A program made the translations under genes and the position numbers. 64,000 nt of DNA from Mytilisepta virgata (lineage: Eukaryota > Mollusca > Bivalvia > Mytilida > Mytilidae): contig CM051519.1 in NCBI GenBank assembly GCA_028015205.1, positions 83,101,539-83,165,538 on the forward strand. The letters are read 5' to 3'. Shown here in pieces: positions 32,109-43,306 of this stretch (within the stretch, counting starts at the first letter, position 1; every line of letters begins with the position of its first letter). The notes beneath the pieces were generated by a model. The model had not been told where the DNA came from. It saw nothing but the letters and a program-made list of their open reading frames with translations, and searched no databases.

Positions 32109-32606
32109 TGATTCCTCCAAATCACATCTAGTTCCTCCAAGTCACAACAGGTCTCTCCCAGTCACAGCATTGCACTAAATGTCCGTATTTGTTGGCAATT
32201 CAAAAACTTTGGTTAATTAAAGGTGATTTGAATGTTTGGTCGTCAAATAGAATCCTTTTGAATAAAAAAAAATATCTAGAACCAACCATTTCGCTCCGGA
32301 AAACACGATTTGAAATTCCGTCTGCAGCATGAAACACCTCAACTTCTGTCTGCCAAAAGTTGTAGCGCCAACATAATACTACAGATGTAAAAACGCTGTT
32401 AATATGTGACAGCGAAATTATTAAAAGGTATGATGACATTCTTAGAATTTTCATATTCTCTTTAAAAACCTCACACGGTACCATAAATGTACGACCTACC
32501 TGCAAAAGGTCACGTAAATAGTTTCCTCCAAGTCACAACCGGAAATTCCTCTAAACTTTTTTCTTTCACAGCATTTGGCTGTAACTTAGAGCGATTGGTG
32601 GCCGTG
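32109..32606 (-). repeat. right terminal inverted repeat
   Basis: Reverse complement of 29878-30375. The open frame here is 101 codons, against 77 in the left arm, because of a few substitutions near the inner end. Confidence 0.85.
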
Positions 32607-32614
32607 TAGAAATG

Positions 32615-35500
32615 TGTTTGGGAGAAAAAGTCACAAGAAAAATGTCACAATATATATTTTGCTAGAAAATGGTCCCACATACAGTTTATGTAGAAAAAAG
32701 AGACGCAGTATGGTCACATACGTAGGAAAAAGTCGCAATATATATTTTTAATATAAATGCAAGAAAATGGTGACACATATATAGGGCAATTATGAATATT
32801 GGGATTTCTTCATAAACTGACTTTTCACAAGATAAAAATTAAAATGGGTTTGAATATCGTTCAGTACATTGTACATGGTTATACGTAGTCGAAACAATAT
32901 ACACGTTTGTTTCAATCTGCAACACAACCATTTTTGGTCATTTTGACAGTTTTTAATTTGCGCTTCAACTTTTTTGCATTGTTGTTTTTGTATTCCAAAA
33001 ATATTTGAGCTTTGAGTACAACTGTAAATCGACGAAATGTGCACATCTTGTGCATCAAAATTGGTTTCAAAGTATTGTATTAAAATAGTGCCTTTGAAAG
33101 GAATAGTATACGGTGTGTCTGGCATACTTTGGCAACTGATTTCTAGGTAAAAAAAAACTCTAAACTCTATTATTTTTCTGTAATAGTTTTTACTTTCTTT
33201 TTTAAAAATAGTTTGGGAAATTCCCGAAAAACCATTTAAACGTTGAAAAACGACATACAGTAGTATGAATATTTAATGTAAGCTATTATGGTAATATATT
33301 GTTAAAATGTTATATATGTACCATATAATTATAGAAATAAGTATTAAAACCAAAACATGACGATCTGTTTTAGTTATAAAAGTTGAATAAGTTTATACAT
33401 GTACATTTAGTTGCTGTTTGGGATTTCACATCAGCATAAAATTCTGAAATATGTTGTATGAAACGGATAAGAAAACCTATGCGCCAATATGAAATACGTA
33501 AATCATATCAAACCCTAGGTTTTAGCACTCTCCACTTTCAGAGCATCGTACATATTTCAGTCACCCCAATTGATTCATTTGCACAGGGGTTTTTAATTTT
33601 CTTTTATCATTTTTTTATATTTTGTTTTGTTCAAGAATTTTCCAAGAGCGTACCAGTTGTAAATTTACTCCAAAAATTCGCACTATATGCAAGTACGTTT
33701 ATATAACCGCACATAAACAAGTCAACAATACATTGGAAAATTCCCTAAGTTTTCCAGGAGGATGTAAAACTACTCCATCAAAGTTAAATCATTAGTTCAT
33801 CAGCCTGGTATTAAAAATTGAAAATACAGAAACAAGAATATGAAAAACTGTATGTTTTGCAGATCTAGTTAGGAAAGATTCGTACAAGTAAATATTCAAA
33901 ACTTTTAAAGCGGTTTGTTTTAAAAGATAAAAGAAAATATATTTTATAGAAAAATAATTTAATACTTCAACATTTCGTTAAACTTTGATTTTCGACGCTG
34001 ATTTCTATTTAGCTTCATTACAAATAAATTTTCAAAATATCGTATCTAAGGGCTTCATCCATAATTGTCAACATTTGTCACAAGTTTACAAAAATCACTC
34101 TTTTTGGAAACCCCCACCTTCCTGAAATAGTGTACATCAATTTTTTTTAACATTGTTGCTGAGAACAAGTGCTACATCTTATTCGGAAAAAAGATCCACT
34201 GACATCGTTACATCCCCTAAAAATCCATGTATACACAATCCAGAGCATTAGTCATATAAAGAAAGTGATATACCAATTCTTTAAAGCGTACACTAAAAAT
34301 GTTGAATTGTTGAATTTGAAACTCCCCCCCCCCCCCCCCCCCCCCCCCTCGGCGTGCGTTTTGTAAACTCGTGAAAAATGTTGACAATTATGGATGACTC
34401 CTAACTTGAAAAGGACCGCCACTTTTCCTACCGAAGATCGATGGTTCTCGCCAAGTAATTCGGTTTCCTCCATCAAACTGCCCGCAATGGTGTAGTTAAT
34501 GGGACTCAACATATCGTAATTCTTCACTGAACCAATGTAAAACAATTAAAAATGCCTCGATACAAGTTTTTAAACATTTCCACCTATACAAATTTCTAAA
34601 AGGACTTTTACTCGAATGAATTTTCTTTACATTTTTAATCTATAATAAAATACTGACAACTTACTTTTATTCCAATATTTGATAAGTAAGGTCAATCGAA
34701 AATAATAGACAGGATTTGTTTTTTTTTCACTATATTCTTCTTGTCAGATTAATGTGACCTTAAATATATTAAGTCATTTCCATAGTCTATTTCTGAATTC
34801 TGCTGACATGGATGTCACTAAGTCAAATAAATGACTAGTCAGATAGTTCCACCAAACTTAAGGATGATCGCTGGTCTAATAGGAAATAAATAGGATTTGA
34901 AATAGGTGTTTTAGTTTGAGAGAACATATGAATAGTAAACAAATAAACAAGTAAAAAATATAGGTTCATGTGCTCATTTTAGAGCTATAAGGCCTTGAAA
35001 ATCGCAGGAAATGGGTTTTCTCAGGATTTTTCATTGTCTTCGCATTGACAACTTCAGTCTCTCAAAATGTATGAAAAAAATAAAAAGGATTTCATAAAAT
35101 TTTGTCAAATACCATTTTAAGGTATATATGATTGAATTATAAAAGAAAAAGTGTGGGTTCATGGGAAAAAAATCATGTTTAAGAAATGGATAAAACACGA
35201 GGATTCCGAAAATCTGACAAAAAGACAAAAACATGACCAGCGAGCATCCTTAAATTGTGTTAAGAATGTTATAATTCTCCTCTCTTTTGTTTATCTCTTA
35301 CCATTCCTGACCTTCAGGGATAACATTGTTTACAAATTTACAAAAGAGAAATTAAAAAAGATTGGACAGTAAATAGTATATGCAAAACACAACTCCTTTC
35401 AGTCCTATTAAAGCATGAAAATTAAGGTAATTTTCGACATTACAAAACAAAACTTAAAAAATTACCAAAATTAGATAGTGTTTCATATATATCCGGTTTT
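32615..35500. other. no gene seen
   Basis: AT-rich sequence with isolated open frames of 60-115 codons (33458, 32790, 34252, 30612-type) that show no domains. A C homopolymer of about 26 bases lies at 34324-34349. The stretch next to 35517 is presumably the 3' UTR and flank of the receptor gene; no clear AATAAA was found close by. Confidence 0.5.
34324..34349. repeat. poly-C homopolymer
   Basis: About 26 consecutive C. Its exact length is likely unreliable in the assembly. It creates artificial poly-Pro or poly-Gly in open frames across it. Confidence 0.95.
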
Positions 35501-35516
35501 TTTCTATTTATCATAA

Positions 35517-36911
35517 TCATAATTTAATTGGTGTTCGATATTTCTTTGTTTCGTAATTCCGAGTTACTTGTTTAGTTGTCAAGTTTGCTACTGCGATGAA
35601 GACCCCCTGAAAACTGCATACTGTAACAAAAAGGTATTCAAAAATTACATTTTGAAAGATACTCCCCAGTATTCCTGTAATCCAAAACATTCCAGTCACC
35701 ACACCAATACGTATATAAACAGTAAAATATTGGAATGAAACCGTTTTTCTTATATGAGTTGTAGCAAGTGTATGCTTTGTAATGACAACCGCAATTGTGA
35801 TGAGACAAGATGTGTTGATCAGAACAGATATTCCTATCGGAGTAGAAACAAATAGGACGTTAGCAAGAAAACCTGTTGGAAAGCAAACAGACCCCGCATA
35901 TTCCGGTGTTATTTCAGGGATATTGAGATAATCCGTTATTACAGGGGGTGCTATAAAAAGAATTGGTAATACCAGACCAAGGAGCGTTAACCCTACTTTG
36001 AGTTTTTCGTTTTTACTGTTGGCTCCTGTTTCCTTCAACCTCATCGATGTAATATTGTGACACATATAAATCAAGGCAATTGACTTAAAAACAAAAACAA
36101 CAAGCCACAAATAATGCAAAGCTACACCTACACAATAACACACAATCTGATTATCATTTGCACCAATACCTACCATGAATAATACCGTTGAGATCAATAA
36201 GGCAGCTGACATATTTTCAATATTAGAACCCGGGACGCTATTATGTAAACCAGTTTTTCTCTGTACAACAATTGAGACAGTCAATCCAATTACAGATAAC
36301 CCCATTCCAGAATACGTAATAATCTGTAGGTACGTGCCGGTGTTGTCTGCCGTTGCAGCAGATGTAGCTTGGGAATATTCTTTTGGACAATTGACACTGT
36401 TGAAGGTAAATCTGAAATCATTTGTCGTGCTGTTGCTATCAATATCCATAACCAACTGCTCACATACTGTCTCATAGTAGCTATCTGGGTTGTAATTAGT
36501 ATCTAAATCTGAGATATAGTTTGTGAGATTCGTAATCCTAAAAACCTTATTCTCCAATGGATTTATGCCATCGGAAGTGTAGGCTTCAAAATTGTTGAAA
36601 TTCAGGAAATTTCCTTTTACTTGCCACTTGCTATTTACCAACTTTCTGCGATAATCAATCATGTTTGTTTGATCAAGTTGCTTTTGAATGTATCCAAAAA
36701 TGTAGAAATGGCTTACGTAAAGCGAGTCTTCTTCTCTCGTTTCATCTCTTTCTAATGTAAAAACTTCTACTTCTTTACGAAGAGGCCACAATATAACGGA
36801 AAACAGTTTTACGGCTTCGTCATCGGACAATAAAACACTCGAGTATAGAGACAGCCATTTTTTGAATGGTAATCCAGAATAGAGTTCATTCTCAATGCAA
36901 ACACCGAAAAC
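35517..36911 (-). CDS. SMB-domain adhesion-like GPCR, second exon (7TM)
   Basis: This exon supplies 464 residues plus a stop, joined in phase 0 to the exon at 43307-44410. The acceptor is CAATTTTAG|GTTTTC, exon start 36911. The frame begins VFGVCIENELYSG and is open throughout. In full-length numbering (832 aa) the seven hydrophobic segments are near 562-585, 602-620, 626-652, 673-692, 717-745, 763-787 and 790-811. TM6 has FWITGILG and TM7 has SFQGVFIAV, both typical of adhesion/secretin-class receptors. Cys before TM3 and in SVCFPTG could form the usual loop disulfide. No GPS autoproteolysis motif is seen before TM1. It should be a plasma-membrane G-protein-coupled receptor; ligand unknown. 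Confidence 0.88.
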   Translation of the reverse strand, partial: VFGVCIENELYSGLPFKKWLSLYSSVLLSDDEAVKLFSVILWPLRKEVEVFTLERDETREEDSLYVSHFYIFGYIQKQLDQTNMIDYRRKLVNSKWQVKGNFLNFNNFEAYTSDGINPLENKVFRITNLTNYISDLDTNYNPDSYYETVCEQLVMDIDSNSTTNDFRFTFNSVNCPKEYSQATSAATADNTGTYLQIITYSGMGLSVIGLTVSIVVQRKTGLHNSVPGSNIENMSAALLISTVLFMVGIGANDNQIVCYCVGVALHYLWLVVFVFKSIALIYMCHNITSMRLKETGANSKNEKLKVGLTLLGLVLPILFIAPPVITDYLNIPEITPEYAGSVCFPTGFLANVLFVSTPIGISVLINTSCLITIAVVITKHTLATTHIRKTVSFQYFTVYIRIGVVTGMFWITGILGSIFQNVIFEYLFVTVCSFQGVFIAVANLTTKQVTRNYETKKYRTPIKL

Positions 36912-37149
36912 CTAAAATTGTAAATACAAATGAGTCAGAGGTGTAATGGCGCCAGATTATTAGGGAACAACCATTTAACTTCAAATGGGGGTTATGGATT
37001 TTTGTGAAAAAAAAATATTCTGATTCCAAAGGGAAGGAAAAAAAATAAAATGTGTCAGCAAGGGCCAAAAAATATTTTTTTTTTACAAAACTATGGGAGG
37101 TTATCAAACACATTTCTGAAAGAGACCATTGCTGATTAGTTTCGTGTCC

Positions 37150-38322
37150 AAAATGGCCAAGTTTAAGGTATGGTGACCACAAATTAAATTTTCCCATAGG
37201 GTCCTATGTTAAACTATGTTCAGCTTTGGTGGCCATCTTGGTTGCAGGCCAGGTCAGCGGACACAATTATGAAAGGGAACCTTCTAATGACCATTGTTGC
37301 GAAGTCTGGTCCAAATTGGCTAATTGGTCTCAGTTTAGAATATTTCTTAAAGAATTTTCCCAAAGGGTCCTATGTTAAATTAAGCTCAGCTGTGACGGCC
37401 ATCTTTGTTGACATTCTGGGTCATATGACATAATTCTAAAAGAGAATCACCTAAGGACCATTTCTGCCAAGTTTGGTTCCAATTAGCTTAGGGATTTCAA
37501 ACAAGAAGATTTTTTAATGAATCTCCCCATAGAGTCCTTTGTTTAACTAAGTTCGTCTGTGGCAGCCATCTTGGTTGACATTCTGGGTCATCAGACACAA
37601 TTCTGACAGACGACCATTTAAGGACCATTTCTGCTAACTGGCTCTGTAAGTTTCAGACATCTTCGATTTCATATTGGCATGAAAAACATAAAGTTGGTAG
37701 AGGACCATGTAAGGATCATTCCTGCAGTGTAACGATTCAATTGCTTTTGTAGTTTCAGAAAAGACGATTTTTGAAATTTCAGCCAATCAGAGTGCATAAT
37801 TGACCCTGGCAGCCATGCTAAATTTCGGATCGGCACCAAAAACATCATTTTGTTAAGGGCCATTATCTGATCATTCAGGCATAATAGTACTTCCATCTGT
37901 CAAACGGTTTTTTGTCAAGAAAATGTTTTTATGTATTTCCCATAGGATCTTATGTTAAATGTATCCTGTGGTGAAGGCCATCTTGGATTTCAGATCGGCA
38001 CAAAAAAACATATACTTTCTAGATGGCCATGTAAGGATCATTCCTAAAATATAACAATTCAATTGCTTTTATAGTTTCAGAAAAGAAGATTTTTTTAATT
38101 TTCAACCAATTATAGTGCATAATTGGCCCTGGCAGCCATATTGAATTTTGAATCAGAATCAAAAACATAAATTTTGTAGAGGACCATCCTATGAACATCC
38201 CCAATTGGTCAATTGGTCTTGTGGTTTTGGAGAAGATTGAAATGTGAAAAGTTAACGGACGGACGACGGACGCAAAGTGATGGCAATAGCTCACATGGCC
38301 TTTTAGGCCAGATGAGCTAAAA
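37150..38322. repeat. 165 bp-unit repeat with hairpin end, copy 2
   Basis: Six to seven diverged units contain GGCCATCTTGGTTG, TCATxxGACACAATTCTGA, AAGGACCATTTCTGCC and CCCATAGGGTCCTATGTTAAA. The right end has GACGGACGACGGACGC, GTGATGGCAATAGCTCA and the palindrome TGGCCTTTTAGGCCA, then AGCTAAAAA. Repeats with this end are common in bivalve genomes, from memory. An open frame at 37669-37896 or 38019-38372 across it is not a gene. Confidence 0.65.
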
Positions 38323-38547
38323 AGCTTTAGACCATTATTTAATACAAACCTGTCTTGATTTATGTTTAACATAATAAAAGATTTTCCTTAGTATTTTAGT
38401 CATACTTGACCTTTCAGTGATTATCACAAGATGGAGAGCAACAATCATGACAATCAAAGCACTGTTCCTTTTTTAAATATCCATACATGTACATATATCC
38501 AAATGTGTGTCTACTCAGTACTGTGTGGAATTGTGATTATTATAATA

Positions 38548-39470
38548 AAAGGGACAAATATACCTAAGGAGCAATCAAAAAACGTAATCCATTGGACAGA
38601 CAAACCCGGGAAGACAAACGAACAACCACAAGCACAACAAATAAACACTAAAAACTAAAAAGAATGAACAGCACGAACTCCTATAAAACCAGGAGTGAAC
38701 CCAGGTGCTCCGGAAGGGTAAGCAGTTCCTGCTCCGTATACGGCACCCGTCGTGAAGTTCAACAAAGTCAATCCGGTGGAAGTCACAAATCGGTGGAGGC
38801 ACATGAAAGGTTACGACAGTGGAAACAGGTCCAACATCATCTTAGATATTGGAACACTGTAATGGTCAATCAATTCATGATGACGACCGTAAAATTTCTT
38901 AAGTGATGACATCAACTTATCCCTGATAAAACCCTGGTTAAGAAGCTTTTGTGACAGCAGCAATCCTCTCTGTCGAAAGTCAGGGTAACTCACGCATGCC
39001 CTTGAAAATCGGATAAGCTGAGAAACGTAGACGCCATATGCAGGCGATGCTGGTATATTGCTACTTAAGAAGGGAAAATTAACAATAGGAAAGTTGAAGT
39101 CATCACGTTTGTCATAAATTTTTGTCTTCAAACGTCCCTCATAGTCTATTTCAAGAAACAAATCCAAATATGAAGCGGACTTTGGTGTATCTGTAGTATC
39201 CTTAATTTCAAGCTCACTAGGGTAGATAAGATGTAGAAAGTCTTGGAATTTGTCGTTATTTAACGACAACACATCATCTATATAACGAAAAGTGAAATTA
39301 AATGATTGGGCTAGTTTCTTTTTGTTTTCACGTAGTAACCTTTGAATGAAGTCCGCTTCATATGAGTACAGAAACAGATCGGCGAGGAGAGGAGCACAGT
39401 TGGTTCCCATTGGAATGCCGATTGTTTGTTGAAAAATTAGACCGCCAAATTCAACGAATATGTTGTATAG
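38548..39470 (-). mobile_element. Naiad-type Penelope-like element, 5'-truncated (N2)
   Basis: It begins at the common 3' terminus (AAAAGGGACAAATATACCTAA). The RT frame is open from about 39468 to the stop at 38811: NIFVEFGGLIFQQTIGI, PMGTNCAPLLADLFLYSYE, then YIDDVLSLNN (catalytic Asp pair), LEIKDTTDTPKSASYLDL, YDKRDDFNFPIVNFPF, SPAYGVYVSQLI, KKFYGRHHELID and the end LFPLS. About 200 residues from the motif B region to the C-terminus are uninterrupted, the best preserved Naiad RT here. Everything upstream (GIY-YIG, CxC linker, fingers) is missing. Confidence 0.9.
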
Positions 39471-41084
39471 AAAATAGAAATAACAGAGAAAATGATGTTA
39501 AATTCCATTTTTTATTTACGAGATTGACCTATGTGCATGTGATGTGTGTTGCAATGATCTGGACTTATCTTGTTTTAAATTAACAAATGAAAAGTTTATG
39601 CAAACGTTTTATTATAAAAACAAATTCACACTATATACCAGTTTTATTTACTGCTAGTGATTTCATAGGAATAAATACACCTTTTACTTTCTGGGCATTG
39701 CTAAAAAAAATTCTGATTCGATTTGGCAAAGAAAAAAATAATTTGGTTTGATTGTAGTCGAAAAAAAAATAAAATTGTGTCCATACCTTAAAAAAAATGT
39801 TCAAACCAATAAAAAAAAATCATAACCCCCCTTAAATGGTTGTTCCCTCATCATGGACTTTTACCGATTGATACTCAGAACCTTATGAAGGACAGTGATA
39901 TCGTCAGAATAGGTCACAAACCGTAAGTACATTAGCGATAGTTCATAGATCAGAAACGCCAGAAACTCCAAGAAATTCTAAAAGGCGATTATCTGAAGGG
40001 AGTGACTATTTGGGTAGTAGCCAATGTAGGTCAAAGAAGTCTCGATGGCTGTTTTTATGTTTGCTGTATTTACTAACCCCCTGAATATTCGTCTAGATCG
40101 GATAATGCATCAGACTTTTTGACTCGCTTTTAAGTCAAATTTATACTATTCCAAATGGGAAACTTTTCTATCTTTGTGGCGATATTAAAGTGAAATTAAA
40201 GGATTGGGCTAGTTTCTTTTTGTTTTCACGTAGTAACCTTTGAATGAAGTCCGCTTCATATGAGTACAGAAACAGATCGGCGAGGAGAGGAGCACAGTTG
40301 GTTCCCATTGGAATGCCGATTGTTTGTTGAAAAATTAGACCGCCAAATTCAACGAATATGTTGTATAGAAAATAGAAATAACAGAGAAAATGATGTTAAA
40401 TTCCATTTCTTATTTACGAGATTGACCTATGTGCATGTGATGTGTGTTGCAATGATCTGGACTTATCTTGTTTTAAATTAACAAATGAAAAGTTTATGCA
40501 AACGTTTTATTATAAAAACAAATTCACACTATATACCAGTTTTATTTACTGCTAGTGATTTCATAGGAATAAATACACCTTTTACTTTCTGGGCATTGCT
40601 AAAAAAAATTCTGATTCGATTTGGCAAGGAAAAAAATAATTTGGTTTGATTGTAGTCGAAAAAAAAAATAAAATTGTGTACATACCTTAAAAAAAATGTT
40701 CAAACCAATAAAAAAAAATCATAACCCCCCTTAAATGGTTGTTCCCTCATCATGGACTTTTACCGATTGATACTCAGAACCTTATGAAGGACAGTGATAT
40801 CGTCAGAATAGGTCACAAACCGTAAGTACATTAGCGATAGTTCATAGATCAGAAACGCCAGAAACTCCAAGAAATTCTAAAAGGCGATTATCTGAAGGGA
40901 GTGACTATTTGGGTAGTAGCCAATGTAGGTCAAAGAAGTCTCGATGGCTGTTTTTATGTTTGCTGTATTTACTAACCCCCTGAATATTCGTCTAGATCGG
41001 ATAATGCATCAGACTTTTTGACTCGCTTTTAAGTCAAATTTATACTATTCCAAATGGGAAACTTTTCTATCTTTGTGGCGATAT
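39289..41084. repeat. tandem duplication, 898 bp unit
   Basis: Copy 1 is 39289-40186 and copy 2 is 40187-41084, nearly identical (a few substitutions and a one-base A-run indel). Each copy joins the 5' edge of Naiad N2 to the start of the LINE endonuclease. The new junction at 40186/40187 fuses LINE text (GTGGCGATAT) to Naiad text (AAAGTGAAATTA). Confidence 0.95.
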
Positions 41085-41403
41085 GAACAGCCGTGTTGGA
41101 AATAATGTTGACTTTATTCCGAGTATTGATGAGTTACAAGGGCGTAATGTGGTTGATTTTAAATGTAACAGCTACGGTGATTTATTTATTGACTTTTCAG
41201 TGAACTGCAATATCTTTATCTTAAATGGAAGGAATTTCAGTAACAATGATTTTACGTTTGTATCTTCACGAGGCAAATCAGTGGTGGATTACTGTTTTTG
41301 TGCTTATGAACATTTGAAATACTTTGAAAACTTTAGTGTAATGAAATCCTCATCGTTAATATTGGACATAAATGGTCTAATCGAGTTTAAAACAAGGGTG
41401 TAA
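41083..41403 (+). pseudogene. LINE endonuclease domain (exonuclease-endonuclease-phosphatase fold)
   Basis: The frame reads LCGDMNSRVGNNVDFI, in which GDMNSR corresponds to the catalytic GDFNxR motif. It continues RNVVDFKCNSYGDLFIDF, ILNGRN, and DFTFVSSRGKSVVDYCF, where the SVVDY Asp is the motif before the final catalytic His. The final His region is replaced by the deletion. It cut target DNA for reverse transcription in the parent element. Confidence 0.8.
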
Positions 41404-42640
41404 ATTATATCCCTTACTGTTTAACATATTTATTAACGATTTAGTTGATGATATTAATCGTTTAAATATTGGTATCTTAATTGATAATGAGAAAATGTGT
41501 TTACTGTTATATGCTGACGATTTTTATTAGCAGAAAATTAATTAGATCTTCAATTATTATTAGACACTTTAAATTTTTGGTGTAGCAAAAATGATATTGA
41601 GGTAAATTATAATAAATCCAAAATTATCCATTTTAGAAGTCAGTCAAAGAATGTAACTTCGGTAAATTTTCCTGTTGGTTGAAACCGGTTAGTTTTAGTT
41701 TCAAAATATAATTATCTTGGACTTGTTTTAACTAAATATTTAGTTTATGGTATTATGGCGAAAGGACTTGTTATGTTAGCTAGCCGAACACTTGGTTTAT
41801 TGAAAGCTAAATGTAAACTAAATGGTGATTTTCATTTTAATATTTTTACAACTTTCTATGATAGTTTAGTATGGTCAATAATTTGTTATGATGCAGTCAT
41901 ATGGGGTACAAAAGAATTTTCATGTATTAATGCTGTACAAAACAGAGCAATGAGATTTTATTTAGGTGTTGGTAAATATACTCCTAATATGACTGTTATT
42001 GGTGATATGGGATGGAGACCATGTAATATTAGGCAATGGTCTTGTGTACTGAGAATCTGGATGTACTCTAATTAATGATAATAGGCTGAATAAAAAGGTG
42101 TTTTTATGGGCAAATAATTATGTCAGTAATAAAGTTAAGAATTGGCATTATAGAGTGAGAAATTTTTTGAAGGAAAAATATTTGAATATTTTTTGTGATG
42201 TACACAATATTTTAGTTAAAAACAATATTACGAGATTAGAACATTGTAGTTTTGAAGCTTTCAAAGAAGCCTTGTGTAGAGATATATCAAATTGTAATGA
42301 TTATTTAAAAATAATTTTGGTACTGAATATTATGTCACTATGAATTTACCAAAAATATAAAGAAGTGCTTTATGTAAATTTAGGTGTGAAGTAGCACCAA
42401 TTAAAATTGAGGCGGGAAGATATGAAGGTTTAAGTGTTGATGATCGATTATGTCCAATATGTAACATAGAGGTTGAAGATGAGGGACATGTTATTATGAG
42501 TTGGAGCTTATATGATGATCTTATGGAAAGACTTTTTTCAGAAGACTCATATATTTGCTCAAACTTTATAAATTTGTCAAAGGAGGAAAAATTTTTGTTT
42601 TTATTTCAAAATGAAAACTTAATTTTTTAGAATGGCAAAA
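41395..42640 (+). pseudogene. LINE RT core and C-terminal domain, multiple frames
   Basis: Near 41390, KQGCKLYPLLFNIFINDLVDD (one stop or shift) gives RT motif B. LLLYADDF near 41505-41525 is the catalytic motif, followed at once by a stop. FWCSKNDIEVNYNKSKIIHF and NYLGLVL follow. At 41755-42075 comes ASRTLGLLKAKCKLNG and QNRAMRFYLGVGKYTPN. Near 42370-42520, CKFRCEVAPIKIEAGRYEGL and CPICNIEVEDEGHVI form the C-terminal Cys/His part. Stops and frameshifts make it non-functional. Confidence 0.75.
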
Positions 42641-43306
42641 ACCTGCTATGATATCTTAAGTCGGCGTAGAAGTTTTACATATAAATGATATTCTATCATT
42701 TTAACATTTTTATTAAATAAATAAAGGGAAATGTATTGCTTTTAAGACTATATTCTCTTTAAAGGTCTTAAATGTTTTATGTATATATTATGTTCTTTTA
42801 AAGATAAGAATATAGCAAAGTGCTCTCGACCAATGAAATTATAGGATTTGATGTTTCTTAATTCTGAAGAATGAATGCAAACATGTTCTTTTTAGGAAGG
42901 GATTATCCTATTGTTTTCTTACCATTCAAAACAATGAATTCCTATAAATAAAAGTGTTTTCTTCAATAACACTCGTACTTAATCATGAAGAAAGGGATTA
43001 TAATTCTTTTACATATACAAAGTCTCTCATAACTCTATCAAGAGTGGTTCTTAGATAAAAATAATGGTGAATACTTTTAATTGTGCAATGTTTTAATGTT
43101 ATAGAAGTATGTTTGTCTCTGTATTGTATATATGTATGTTATGTAAGAAGTGAGACTATAATAATATATTTGAATTGAATTTGAATTGAACTTGACCAAA
43201 AAAAGTATATTACTCTGAATAATTAAATGTATGATATTACGTGTTTTGTCTATTTGATATACATGTATCTTTAAATAGAAAGGTTACAATGTGTACATTT
43301 ACTTAC

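Larger units (their letters stand above)
29878..32606. mobile_element. 2.73 kb DNA transposon with 498 bp terminal inverted repeats
   Basis: The left arm (29878-30375) and the right arm (32109-32606) are near-perfect reverse complements. Both start CACGGCCACCAATCGCTCT. The five bases TAGAA occur directly outside both ends (29873-29877 and 32607-32611) as a target-site duplication. Subterminal GTGACTTGGAGGAA motifs recur in each arm. The interior holds coding-like fragments, a long palindrome and a 145 bp tandem repeat, but no recognisable transposase. It is therefore non-autonomous. The superfamily is not assigned. Confidence 0.85.
40960..43190 (+). mobile_element. APE-type LINE, internally deleted and decayed
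   Basis: Endonuclease text starts before 41000 (PPEYSSRSDNASDF, then a one-base shift, DSLLSQIYTIPNGKLFYLCG). RT and C-terminal Cys-type domains follow in several frames. The 3' end near 43190 is a TTGAATTGAATTTGAATTG-type tail. The EN is fused almost directly to the RT QGC motif, so the EN-RT linker and the RT N-terminus are deleted. A copy of the EN start also lies at 39840-40186 in the duplication. The clade is not assigned; no RNase H is seen. Confidence 0.8.
36912..43306 (-). other. intron of the SMB-domain GPCR gene
   Basis: A 6.4 kb intron bounded by GT (43306-43305, minus) and AG (36913-36912). It hosts a 165 bp-unit repeat, a Naiad fragment, a local 898 bp duplication and a LINE remnant. 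None of these interrupts the exons. Confidence 0.8.

Noticed and set aside
33800..33815. TCATCAG (CTGATGA on the minus strand).
   Set aside because: No GAAA at the needed distance and no pairing arms.
34252..34545. Open frames with poly-Gly or poly-Pro.
   Set aside because: Produced by the C homopolymer at 34324-34349.
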